64,000 nucleotides of DNA from Phycomyces blakesleeanus NRRL 1555(-) (lineage: Eukaryota > Mucoromycota > Mucoromycetes > Mucorales > Phycomycetaceae), in the NCBI RefSeq assembly GCF_001638985.1, contig NW_017265138.1, forward strand, positions 806,001 through 870,000, in the 5' to 3' direction. Numbering within the stretch: the first letter of the stretch is position 1; the number at the start of each line of letters is the position of its first letter. The position numbers and the translations under genes are program-made. A model generated the notes under the pieces. It had not been told where the DNA came from, searched no databases, and worked only from the letters and a program-made list of their open reading frames with translations. Shown here in pieces: positions 46,304 through 58,131 of this stretch.

Positions 46304-48386
46304 CCAGTAATCATTTAACATAGCTGAAAGTCACATAATTGATAGCTGAGTCAAATTTAATTAAATATTTTTTCTTTCTTTTTCTATCTCGTATTATTTA
46401 CACAGAAAAAAAGGTTTGTTTTGATTACAATAACATTTACTCATTACTATTTTCTCTCTCTTTATATAGAAAGATTGTTTACTCTTTCACAATTGACTGC
46501 ATCAGATTGCTCATAGAAATGACTTAAGGTATTATTATTTTTCAAAAAAAAAGACTACTCATTACAACTTTGTCTTAATGATTTATGTTTGTTGCAGGTA
46601 ACAACACTCGTATACATCTGATAATAAGAATTATCTGATTTGTATGTATATATCACCAAGCTTATATGCTATTAATACATATTATTTACTTATATTTCTA
46701 TTCTATTTTCTCTGATTTTTCATGTGCTTTTACTGATAATAAAAGGTATTTATTCTATTTTCAAAACTACGTATACAAAAAACATAGCCAACTAACTCAT
46801 TTAATTGTAGTAGATAGCTTATCTACATGTCTCCATCATAATCATTATTACTATTACAAGGCATTATGTAATATACTGTATAGTATAGTAGCTTACATCA
46901 TTAGTAGTAATAATATAAACCAATAAAAATCAATAAAAACCATTTTTTTGCAACCAATCGTATAATCGTATTTTTGAGGAATGTTTTTTCCACACAGTCT
47001 CCTCCCCTCCCCCTCCCCTCCCCCAAAATATTAAATCACAGACACTTTCGTGTAATATTTATTCCCAAAGAGGCATGTGTTTTGCTTCAACCTTAATGGC
47101 ATTGGAAATGAAAAAAAAATTGGTGATGTGTTACACACCCACTGAAGTTTTTTTAATCTCAACAATGAAAAAGAAAAAAAAGTGTCAATAAGGGTTTCTT
47201 TTTTAGGAAACTCAGACAAGTTTCGAGGGTGGTCTTCCTCAAATAGTAGAATTGGAGTGGGGGGGGGGGTGAAAACATTGGAAATTATTTTTTGGGCTTA
47301 AAAAAGATATATTTTATTTTGTTTCAAAAAAAGAAGTAATTCTACTAAGTATTTTATAAGCTACAAGCTGTTTCTTAATGAAAGCAGCTTTTACAGGTAT
47401 GAGAAAGCTAATAAATAAGAAAGCATATTAATATAACAATTTACAAAATGTTTATTTAAGCAGAAAATATCTTTTTATACCGCGTGTATATCTACTAGCT
47501 ATCATTAAAAACTTATCTAAGAGAAGTAAAGAAACAATTAGAATATGGAGCATAGATGGTGTACTGTTTTAATATATATATTTAGTCTATACCTAATGTT
47601 TCTATGGCAAAAAAGCTGATTATGTATCTGGATAAATATCATTGCTCTGCTGATAAGATTTGGTTCCATAATCTCATCTTTGTATTGCCTTTGAAGCCTA
47701 GCAAGATTATGATTTAGTAAGAATTCAAAGAGATGCATAATAGAAATAGTACTTACTTTAATAAACTTCCACGATGTAGTATTCTCTGGCTGGATTACAC
47801 TTGCGGTTTACCTTTAAATAATGACATGAAAATAATGAAAAAAAGAGACAAGTAAACAATTGGAAAATTAGCCTAAAGTCTATTATGTCCCTTTGTTTTT
47901 TAACGGTCTCAGGATCTTATGAGTGGTGGCACTATGTCAAGAATCAGTGTATATAAATACTTTTTTGTTATATTCTTAGCAGTATTACTATCAAAGAAAG
48001 TCTAAATGATTATAGAAGAATATAATAATATTAATGGTGCATCAAAAATAATATAATAGCAACAAAATTAATGTAAACTTTTGTTATTATTGCTGACAAT
48101 TACTGTGACATTGCAAACTTATATAATATAGTTCTCATTAATATCTACTATAGTAATGTTGGCATTAGCTAGACCATTGTTATTTACTTCTATTACTCAA
48201 AAAATAATTGAAAAATATTTCTTAATGCTGTATATTATGGCATGCAGTTGAGGATGTTTAATGACATGGTAAAAAAACACAAATGATGAAAATGACTTAG
48301 AGAAAAATTATGTTTTCCAATAAATTTTATCCAATTAAATCTTCTGTTTTCCAACTCTCTGTCGTTCTTTTCCCATTTCATACATT
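46304..48386. other. AT-rich stretch without a recognised gene
   Basis: About 2 kb. It contains a C-rich tract (CCCTCCCC repeats) near 46999-47023, a run of eleven G near 47258, and many short AT microsatellites. The right end of Harbinger unit D may lie here but was not found. Confidence 0.5.
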
Positions 48387-48666
48387 GGGGGTACTCAGCC
48401 AGGTTAATCGCTCAAATTCTTGTGTGAATCTTAGCCAATGATATCAATTTGTAGTTGAGGACACCAAAAGGCAAAAGATCAAATTTTGATCAAATTTTGA
48501 TCAAATTTTGACTAAAATTTTAATGACATTCATATACCAAGATTATACATCATTTAATAAAAGATTATGCAAAAAAATTGCTATATAATCTAGGAAACAT
48601 ACAATTGACATCTTTCTTCACACCTTCACCTTTATTTTGCTTCGCATCTTATTATGAAAAAAAAAC

Positions 48667-49702
48667 ATGTCTAACTCTAACAGCAAAATATCTTTATCCA
48701 CTGAAGATAATCACGCTATCAAGAACGAATATAAGACATGGTACAAACATGATGGTAGTAAATATGGTCTGACTTCTATGGAGAGACTTCAGCAATTCAT
48801 GTTGATGAACGGCAGAGAAAACCTCAATATGTATCTTGGTGGTGACAAGGAAGGACGAACATTCAAGTCGTCAAAGGTTACAATACTAAATAAATGCAAC
48901 CAGTATTTTCAGGAGCAAGGAGTTTATCAAACTACAATCCAAATAAAGTCGAGGCTTAACAATCTTTTGACAAAACAATATAGAGAAGCCTATCGTGTTT
49001 GGAAGAATAGTATTAAAAATAATTCTAATGACGAAGGCTCTATCAGTGAAAAAGAAGGCTTAAAGTGTAAGTTGATACTATCTATATAATACCTATTCTA
49101 GATCTCTTTGTTTTAATGTAATTTGTATAACAATAGCTGAATTGAATCAAATCTACCCTGCTTTCTTTCAGATGGAAAAGGTTATGGGCAATAGAAAGAC
49201 TGATTCTTCAGCAGTTTGTGATATCACAAAGCCAATAGAATGAATACATGACAAGGACAGTGAGCAAAGCAATGGCGATGATGACAACACGGATGAAGAA
49301 TCAGCTGAAAACAGTCATAGCAGCAACAATGCAGAATATGACAGCCAAAATGATAACATGTCTGTACTCTGCTCCTCTCCTCCTAAGTCAAGCTCTTCTA
49401 GAAAACACAGAAGAGTAGATGTCAAATATAAAGAGTTAGCAAAAGAGATAACAAGACAACTTAATGAGTCTTCTGTGTCCCTAGAGGCAAAAATAAAACG
49501 GCTTTATAGAGAAAAGCTAGAAGTTCTTAAGGGCGATCTTCACACTAAGTGAGAACGTGAATTTATACACAGAAAATTCAAAAACATGATGAAAGCAGTT
49601 GCAGAATTGACCAAAGTGCAAAACTGGTCAGATGAAAAAGTGCAAGAGCAAACTGACGACATTTACAATAAAACATATGGTAGCCAAAGACTATCAATTT
49701 AA
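48667..49702 (+). pseudogene. Myb/SANT-like accessory protein of Harbinger element E
   Basis: Exon 1 starts MSNSNSKISLSTEDNHAIKN at 48667, and an intron (about 49069-49137) leads to ELNQIYPAFFQMEKVMGN. The region around INKCNQYF and IQIKSRLNNLLTKQYREAY looks like a Myb/SANT-like trihelix fold. The middle is acidic and Ser/Asn-rich (DDDNTDEESAEN), and the C-terminus is helical. Two in-frame TGA stops at 49241 and 49550 fit CGA-to-TGA. By analogy with PIF/Harbinger elements it would bind the element ends and the transposase. Confidence 0.6.
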
Positions 49703-49948
49703 TAATGATAGCAACTATCATAGAATACCTGTTATACATCATTTCTACTTTTGAGATAATTTATTTTTTTATTTTTTACTTTTTTTTTAAGAATGTTCCC
49801 ATCTCCGTTTTTTATGAGTATCTCTTCTTTGATACGGATACGTTTGAGCTTAGCATTCTCATCTGACAATGACATTTCTGGATAGTCATCTACAGTGCTA
49901 GTCACACCTTCTCTGCTGATCCTTTCGATCTCCTTTTTCTCTTTTCTC

Positions 49949-51231
49949 CTATGAAATCTTCATTGTCATTGTCATCATGTCATCTGTCTGGTCAATCAAA
50001 AAGTTATGGAGAATAACACAAACTCTGATCCAAGAATTGACCATGTCCATGTCTTTTCGACTTCTTATCTTAATTGGGAGTCGCTTGAAAGAGAAGAATC
50101 TTTCTTTGAGGATCCCAAATGCATGCTCAATTTTTATCTTCGTCATTGCTATATATGAATTGAACGCTTTGTCCGCATCACACAATTCCTTGTTTTTTGG
50201 CTTCTTTATGACATGGACAACGTACATCTTGGGAATGTAACTAGCATTGACTAAAACATACTGGTCACCAGAGAAGAAGTTATTGGGATCGCTACCCATG
50301 ATCGATTCTTCAAACACCCTGGCATTGTTCATGCTTCCAAAGTATCTACAAGAGAGATACCAAATCTTCTTTTGATGGTCGCATACCCCAAGAGTGTTTA
50401 CACAGTATGTGTGCTTACGACCAAAGAATTCTGGCTTTTTCTATGACGGTGTATGCTGCAAGTTAAACAGACACCCATCCAAAAACCCAACAAGATCAGG
50501 AAATCCAAATGGTTTCTCATTGCTTGGGATTATTGTTGCTGTCTTCTCGAGTTCTGATGGCCAAAAAACGTACATGTTTTCCATTGATAGCATTATCTTG
50601 AAGAAAAAAACTGTGAAGTTTAAGACACTGCCCTCTAATAAGTTTAAAATAATTAGTTCAATGGATTAATTATATGTTTATATAGATTAACGGAAGTCAG
50701 TTTACTAAAAGATGCTTACCTCCAATACCAGATCTTCATGCAAGCCTGCTATAGGATACAGCATTTCTGTCTGAGCCTAGTCTCTTCAAGACCAAAGCTA
50801 ATTAAAGCTTTACATCAGTCTGCTTATGTCCTTTCGGTGACTTATATAAAGAATGGTCTTTGATTATCTCGTACAGCTTATTAAACATGCTTTTAAACAT
50901 TCTGATTTCTTCTTTGAACCCATCTGCATCTAGGTCTTCGAGGAAAGCAAGTTTTTCTTCCTTTGATTTAAGCTTTGGCAATGTATTGCCACCCTTGTGT
51001 AAGTATCTGTTGGCTTGAAGATTCTGCTCAAGATCCTTCACAACAGCTATCTTCTCCAACTCTGCATCAACTTCCTCTTCAAGGACTTCTGAAATATTTT
51101 TCAACAGCTTATCTGCGCTTGTTGATAAAGATTGTACCAGACTTTTTTTTTTCCTTCGCTACAAATTTTCTGATTTTACGCGATTTCTTTAAGGCAGCAA
51201 CTGTTTGTTGCTTTGCACTGTATTTTGGCAT
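49949..51231 (-). pseudogene. Harbinger (DDE_Tnp_4) transposase E, decayed
   Basis: Start MPKYSAKQQTVAALKKSRK at 51231, with a frameshift at an A-run near 51150 and then a helical region (SEVLEEEVDAELEKIAVVKD). The HTH-like block has LALVLKRLGSDRNAVSYSRL. After an intron the DDE core shows FPDLVGFLDGCLFNL (first Asp), SGDQYVLVNASYIPKMY (second Asp) and KIKIEHAFGILKERF (Glu), ending at 49949. Stops at 50802 (TAA), 50736 (TGA, in LA-stop-RSGIG) and 50441 (TAG) fit CAA, CGA and CAG by C-to-T. All catalytic acids survive, so decay is recent. Confidence 0.78.
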
Positions 51232-51479
51232 GTTATATGGAGTGAAAGAAGTGTTACATGACTTTGTTGACAGTAAACTCTATGATTTATTAAGGAGAAA
51301 GATAAAAACAGTATTGTATTGCATATAAAAAGTAAGGATTCAGCCAATCAGAGAGCTGTACATTTTGCGATCTTCAAAAAGATGATCAAATTTTGATTGT
51401 CACTATTACAATTTTAGTCCAAAAATATTGTGTTCTGAATTTAAAATTTGAGCAATCAATCTGGCTGAGTACCCCCATT

Positions 51480-52058
51480 TAAATCATCTGAATTTTATTT
51501 ATAGTACACGAAAATATTATTTCATCCTTTTCTGGCATATGTCTCATCATTTTTCTCCTCTCTCAAATCTGAAGCTTTTCATGTGTAATCTCAATTCATA
51601 CTCTAAGCCAATAGAAAATTTGGTTTCAATAAGAAATTTCTATATTTAGAAAAAACCTCAGTGAGTGTGTAGTTAAAATGAATGTTCTACAATTTTATGT
51701 AACAAAAATAAGCTAAATACGGCAATACAAGTTGAAAATTTGAGTTTCAAAAAAAATCTTTTTTTAGCTAATATTCTGTGCAACTCTACAAATCTGAGTC
51801 CACAAACGTCTCTAATTACCACGGATGAAATTTGATATCAAATTAGGAAATTGAAAATGCATCTGTTCTTATTGGCTTACTAAATATATTGCTCGTGTAA
51901 TTTCCTTTTATACTTATAAATCAAAACTTGTGTTCTTTATAAGGGAATACTTGCAGTACAGACATCTACAAATGTATTTCTAGTGTAACAGAAGAGAACT
52001 AAAAAATGACTTAAAGAAATTGGAATGTTTTATTGAGATAAAAAAAAGATATAAAAAA
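51480..52058. other. AT-rich spacer, probably 3' flank of Plavaka relic
   Basis: No gene. It presumably contains the 3' end of the Plavaka-type unit that follows on the - strand, but inverted ends could not be matched. Confidence 0.4.
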
Positions 52059-55000
52059 TTAATAAAAGGAATAAAGGAAGGACCAGTATGAACCAAATTT
52101 GTTGAGATTAACAACATATTTACAGCCAACTTTCAGATGCATGTCTAATAGACAAACAATCTTCAATTCATCTAGTGGCATGTATATATCATCAGCATAT
52201 TTGAGTGTTAGACAATAATTGTTGTTAACAGCATGTGCGGATGAATGTTCGATATACAAATGGTATACTTTAGAAAAAAGCACCATTCCAATGATGATTT
52301 GTCCATTGCTTTGTCTAAATAGAGCAAATGTATTATCTTTTAATATCCTTCTAGGGGTCAAACCTGTACCATTCTTGTCTGTAAATTCTCTGGACCTACT
52401 GAGCAAAGTTTCATAAAATTTCCCATCAGAGTTTTGTTGCATGTATTCTGCAATAGCTTTTTAACAGGTTTCCCTTAAACCATTCTTGCCTATCCATGAA
52501 CCACCATCAATAATATGTCTTGTCATATATTGTTTACCAAATTTGAGACATATATCTTTCGATGTGTTCATATGGTTTGTATGAAACAAGTGTTCACAAA
52601 TGTACTTGTTGAACTACTCTCTCTTTTTGGTCTCGTAGTTAAGAGCAGACCCGAATCTTTGTAAATCTTCAGGTAGATGGGTCAACAGATGGACTTTTGG
52701 CTTGGACGTATAGAATGCATGTTTTTTATGTTTACAGTTAGTGTCGTATTTGTGTAGGGCTTCAATTAGACTTCTAACGGCAGAGTCTACTTCACTGATA
52801 TATGTCTCGTATTGACTGTCAATAGATTGAACAAATACTAGAGAGCATAGACGGCCAAGACGAACAAAGAGGGGAGTGATTTCCTGTAATACTTCTGTAT
52901 CTGCAAACTTTATGGCCAGAATTACCAGAAGTATTTGGATTAGTACCTTGAAGTCTCTACCAAGAAACGAACCGGCATGAGTGAGAGTCCTTGTAAACAC
53001 TCTTGATATGCCTCTGGAATTTTTGTAGTCTTTAACATAATCAAACAGTTCTTCTAGTTCTTTTTTGTTTTTGTTTAGGACAACTTTAACCAGATCAGTG
53101 ATAAGATACTTTGCAATACCAAGGAGAATATAATGCAATATTTCAGCAGAAGTGTCTTTTGACTGGTCATATACTTTAAGTTCTAGCAGTTTGTCTGTTG
53201 AGTTGTTTTTAAAAGTTAACTCTTCTGCTGTGTTTTTGTCATCAAAGTAAGAAATATCAAGGATCACTGTATCTCTGTCTGGTGTAGAAGCAGCCTGGAT
53301 ATAATGATCCTTGGTTCTTGTTGGATGCCTGTTAGTATAGTATTCAACTTTGTTCAACTCGGGGATTTGACTTTGCAATTTAATGTAGCACTTTCTACAA
53401 GGGTAAGTTGAGTTGGGTGCACCTAAACCACAAAGCTCTGAGTGACAAGATATATCTGCCTCAATCCAAAGTAAAGGAGGTACCACAAGAACATATGCAT
53501 TATCTTCTGCAGAGAACATTACCACGCTGTTTTCTAGCTTCTTCAAATCATCAACAATTTCAGGTAACAACGAGGCAGCATTTGCACTTTTCTTCTTTGG
53601 AATTGCTGATATAAATAAGATATTCTCTATGGAGCACCTTTCCTCAAAAGAGAGGGCCACACATTTCATCAACCAGCTCTTATATGGATTAAATTGCTTA
53701 GAGATGTTTCCAGAAGTATCATCTGAGAAAAGAATTACAGGTGCAATCTTTACCTTGTAATATTTTCTTTGGTTGTTTTCTTGGTCAGTTCCGTTGCATA
53801 TAAGCCTCTTCAGAAAATGTTCTTCTTCAAGTAATTTATGATGAGTTGGAATGAGCAAGATAATTGTGTCAGGAGAGATGCTGCAACATAAGGAGGTGTT
53901 TAATGGGGTTGTGTTGACAGAGAGAAATGATTCAATATTTATGTCGGTATGATTGATTTCGATGTCAATGCTACAACCACCTTTTGGAGTTCAAACAATA
54001 TATCTACAAGAGAAAACATTAGATGTATCCATTGTATGAAAAGATTCCACCAGAAAGCGAATGTTAGGTGAGCAATCTTTTAACAGAACAATGTCACCAG
54101 ACCAGAAATCAACGTTGTTGTGGGTAAACATGGGCTGTCGGAAGTATGTATTTATTCTCCATTTTTCTCCTTGTTGAAGACAGACAGATTGGTTTGGCGT
54201 GCGATCAGATAAAGAAAAGATTGATTTTGACTTTATAGGATCGGCAGCAAGGAGTTTGATATGCTCAGAAGGCAAGTTAAGGAATGTGGTGACTTTTGTG
54301 CTGTCAGAGAGAGTAACATCTAAACTTTTCGATTTGAAAATTGGGATGTTCAATTCTTTTCGTGTCTGGTAATTCCAGAGTGCATCTAACCGGGGCAACT
54401 TGAAAGAAATATCTTTTCTAATAGCTTCTTTGTAGATCTTTAGAAGAAGATTGATGGTAAATAATATCTTCTTTAACATTCTATGAGAAATCATGTTGTT
54501 ATCACCATCGACAAGTGCGAGCAAAATCATCGTCTGGATATCTTTAAATGGATGAATATTTGGTGTAAATCTGTTCCAGGCAGTAGAGTTAAACATTTTA
54601 CTCTGGAATTCATCCTCTTCATCGATTGAAGATTCGTTGTTATTGGCGAAAGCAGACATGTTGTTCAAGATGTGATTAAACAGAGAAATGCCTGCATTTA
54701 GCTCTGTGTTTTTCTCAACATCAAAATCACTATTGTCAACTCTACTTCCATCATCACTTTCTTCACACTCGTCATAATTTAAGATACTGTTGTAGTATTC
54801 ATTATCAACGTCTGATTCCTCTTCCACACTTTCACTTGGTGTAAGCATATTTTTTGGGCTGTTGCTCGTCTGTATATCTTGATATTTGGTCTCCTGGACT
54901 ATGCTCATATCATCTGCAACCGTTTCTGTTATGTCATGACATCTTTGCAAATGTCTTTTAAGATTCCAGTGATCTTTAAAGGTCTTCTCACAAAGTGAGC

Positions 55001-55103
55001 AAGACTTGCCAATGTCAACAAGACTGAAGTTGAGTAGGCCCGGAATTCTCGGAGTAGGTACTGATACTCTTCCTGGGGCAAGTTTTTTTGGTACTCTGTT
55101 CAT
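52059..55103 (-). pseudogene. Plavaka-type transposase relic, three stops in one frame
   Basis: A single - strand frame of about 1014 codons, parallel to the intact 24567-27542 protein. It has an N-terminal C2H2 finger (CSLCEKTFKDHWNLKRHLQ), HPFKDIQTMILLALVDGDNN, TPNQSVCLQQGEKWR, FSDDTSGNISKQFNPYKSW, LVVPPLLWIEADISCHSELC, AEILHYILLGIAKYLITDLV, GSFLGRDFKVLIQILLVI and the closing NLNKFGSYW. Stops: TGA at 53991, where the intact paralogue has Arg (YIV-stop versus YLVR); TAG at 52614, where the paralogue has Gln (EQFNK); and TAA at 52461. All are C-to-T compatible. There are no frameshifts. It is clearly a separate family member, not a recent duplicate, since identity is only moderate. Confidence 0.82.
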
Positions 55104-56650
55104 TATTGTTTGTAATGTAAAGAAAGTAAAGACAAAAAGATAGATATAATTAACGTGTACCCCTTAATTTTGTTCAAGTTACAACGTGTCAATTTTGTGA
55201 AAAAACCAATTAAATTGCATTATTTTGCTGAGATTTTAAAAAACCAAGAAAAAATAAAAAAAAATCAAAACATTCTTTACTCTGTATTTGTTTAACACGA
55301 TCAAGTTACTAATCAAACTTTTAATGCTAGTATACAATAACATGTTCTTCTAGCAAAAATCTATGGTATGATATATATGACGGCTTCTAAAAAACAATAT
55401 AAAAGATCATTTATTTTAATTGGCATTTACTAATCACATTTAATCTTGAAATAGTATAAGATCCAACAATTTTTTAAGCTTATAAAGGTACATGTGTTGA
55501 CATTAAGAGTAGTCTATACAATATGAATATTAACAAAAAAAATTTATGTCTTACTCTAGGTTTATTCATTATCATCATTATCAAAGGTAAGTTATTAGAA
55601 ACAACTCTTAAAGATCGCAGCCACTAATTATTCTTGTCATCTATATAGGTTTGAAACACTTCAAGCTCAATGAAATGGAAAGGTCCTATCCATAGCTTTT
55701 TTATTTTGTAAATTGTATTGAAGTAGCTAGCTAGCTTTTTATTTATAATAATAGCTACCAGTACCAGCAGCTCCTGTCTACCCTGCAATAGCAGCCAGTA
55801 CTAGGCTGGTACTGGTAGCCTAGTATTTTATGACCCCCATATTTTCAACCCACAAAATAAAAATAAAAATATTTTTTTCAAACCGAAGATTTTTTTTGTC
55901 AGCATTCTATTTTTCAAATTTGGTCTATTTTTAAAATCGTGAAGCTTCAAAAATAGTAAATCCAAAAAAGGAAATCGAGCCACCGTCGTACAAAACAGTC
56001 ATTTGTAACACTAGAAAAATCTCCCGTGGTGATATATTTGATTTAAATCTTAAAAAACAAAAAAGAGCTCAAAGTGTGCTATATTTGATATGGTGGTAGA
56101 AGTTTAAACAAGGTTGTCATTTTTTGGAATTTACAGCAACTTTTTTCTACAGTGATTACTTGTTAAGTGACCAATGATTCAAAATATAATCTTAAGCAAA
56201 AGTCCATAGGTGAAAATATTTTATTGTGGGTTTTTCTAGGCCTTGCGCATTTTAGCATATTGGCTACCCGATGAGAGCTGAAGAATAAATGAAAATAATA
56301 AAAGTAACCCCCTAAATATAGGGGGGAATAAAAAGATATGTAAAAAATGAAGAATAAATAAAGAAAAAGTATGGAACACGCATGACAGAGACAAAGATGA
56401 ATAGTCAGCAAAACAGTAAGAGAGCATGTAAAAAATCCCCTGTGGGGGAAAACGGCTTTTAGAAAGACTAAGACTAAAATAGATAATACAGCTGGTAAGA
56501 ATACAGGTGAAATAAATATATAAGAAAAATAAATGACATGAAAGAATCGAGAATAAGTAGCTAGATACTGACAGCACCAGAATTGAGAACGGATTTCAGC
56601 AGGAATAGGAGCTCCAAAGAGGGATTCTTTTTAGAAACTCAGACGATATA
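55104..56650. other. Spacer with a strong hairpin
   Basis: AT-rich with no gene. A perfect 14-bp inverted repeat, CTACCAGTACCAGC (55755-55768) and GCTGGTACTGGTAG (55805-55818), with extra pairing just inside (CAGCC...GGCTG), forms a GC-richer hairpin about 650 bp upstream of the Plavaka relic start. It could be part of that element's end. From about 56200 the sequence is probably the 3' tail of the LINE fragment. Confidence 0.45.
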
Positions 56651-56696
56651 TTTATGGATCCAGAATACACAACCATACCAGACCAAGTCAGTCCTC

Positions 56697-57800
56697 CTAG
56701 GCATAATTTCGGGCGGGCACAAATGGAGGTGGTTGACGAGGAATGGTGGAAATTTCGGATCGCAAATAAGGAAACGGATCACCAGGGACAGGTTCTTGGG
56801 TGGGCGGCGGGATGCGGTGGGGATGGGTTGGTTTTGTGGCACGGAATTTTGCTGCAAGGTCGATAAGGATTTGATCATGAGCTTTTTCTTCTGGCAGTTT
56901 ATAGGATGAGGTGGTTTGATCAACACCACGTAGCAAGGCAAGCAAGCACGGCCACAAATCGCACCACGTACCAGGCGATTTGAAAGATCTGGGGAGACAG
57001 TTGAGAACATAGTCGATGGGATGAACCTCTGGAGGAGGAGCAGGATCCAGCAAAGCCCAGAGTTTTTGAACAAGAGCGATTATGGCAGAGCATATGAGCA
57101 TATGATTTCGGTTATCCTTGATAGCACCACATTGGCACTCAACTGATGATGTAGATGGTAGCCAAGCAATTCGTCATTTGATCAGACGGCGCCGTTCTGA
57201 ACGAGTGCAGGGCAGTAGTAAGACCAGATCCCAGACAGGTTTGCATAAGCCTCTAGCAATGGTTACCGGATGGTTAACGCTCGCAAGTTGCATGTCGATT
57301 TCTTTTTGGCACAGTAGAACATAAGCTTCTTTTAATGGGTCCTTCAACCGAGGTTGATGTTCTTTCAGCAATTGGGCCTTTTCCAGAGTACACTACGACG
57401 AAGCTCACCCCATGTAATTTTTTCTTTGGAAAGGTCCAGCTGCGTGGTAAGAGTTTTTATCACGGAGTCTGAGGGTAGTGTTTCAGCACGACGAAGAAAT
57501 TTGGCTTGAAGAGCACGGGAACAGGTGAATAGGTTGGGTAGAGCAGCTAATGCAGCGATATGAACAGCTCCCATCATTGCATTGGGCCGTCGAATACATG
57601 TCCGGAGACACATATTCTGAGCCTTCTTCAAGATACGAATGTCACTCCGGCTAGTGGGAACAATGGGTAAGCCGTACTCGAGAATGGGGCGGATAAAAAT
57701 GAGATAAGCTCTGAGAGCCGCAGGGAGACCAAACCCATTCATGTGTACACCCGAGCTACTAAGTTTACGCATTGCTGCACAAGCTAGCAAAAGTCTATAA
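56697..57800 (-). pseudogene. 5'-truncated LINE (non-LTR retrotransposon) fragment
   Basis: The - strand reads the end of a reverse transcriptase ORF: AALRAYLIFIRPILEYGLPI and ILKKAQNMCLRTCIRRP are the typical thumb region after the RT. Then WLPSTSSVECQCGAIKDNRN with HMLIC gives a C-x-C...H...C finger typical of LINE C-termini, and a Pro-rich tail ends at 56697. A frameshift lies near 57370, and a TGA at about 57174 replaces the Trp before RIAWLP (TGG to TGA). Composition is GC-richer than the surroundings. Truncation on the 5' side (about 57800) is the usual product of incomplete target-primed reverse transcription. Endonuclease and RT core are absent. Confidence 0.72.
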
Positions 57801-57949
57801 TACCAAGAAAAGTAAATCTTAAAATACAGCTCTCATATATAAGTGCCAATAAGAAAACACATATAAGCTACAAAAAGGTTTATTGGTAAATGAATAAAAT
57901 CTCACATCTGTTAGATAGCAGAGTTATGTAATAATTCATAACAGGCAGG

Positions 57950-58035
57950 AAGTGGGAAAGGAGGCGAATGAAAAGCTTCTCCTGGGCGGCTTCCTGGGCA
58001 GCCCCCCAGGGAACCCCCAGGGGCACCTCTTTTTT
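57950..58035. other. GC-rich potentially structured leader before the Fanzor relic
   Basis: An isolated GC-rich island with self-complementary pieces such as TTCCTGGGCAG followed by CCCCCCAGGGAA, and a second CCCCCAGGGGC. It stands out sharply from about 30% GC surroundings. It is 100-180 bp upstream of the putative Fanzor start. It could be an untranslated leader, an element end or a separate repeat; there is no family match. Confidence 0.35.
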
Positions 58036-58131
58036 TCCCATAGTGTGAAGAAAAACACTTATAAGTCATTTTTTGTTTTTCCAATACGTACATCGCTCAT
58101 TACTGCCTACATTACCGTCCATACATTGATA

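Larger units (their letters stand above)
48387..51476. mobile_element. Harbinger element E, 3.1 kb, with inverted ends and ATT duplication
   Basis: The left end GGGGGTACTCAGCCAGGTTA (48387) and the complement of the right end GGGGGTACTCAGCCAGATTG (51476) match at 29 of 32 positions; the three differences are transitions. Each side is flanked by ATT (48384-48386 and 51477-51479), a 3-bp duplication as expected for PIF/Harbinger. Just inside the left end GATCAAATTTT is repeated three times (48478-48510), and a single copy recurs near the right end (51383). It carries two divergent-family genes converging tail to tail: a Myb-like gene on + and a transposase on -. Confidence 0.82.

Noticed and set aside
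49069..49140. The end of the first Myb-like ORF of element E as a true protein end
   Set aside because: GTAAGT and a later AG allow splicing into a continuing frame, so the stop after 49068 is intronic.
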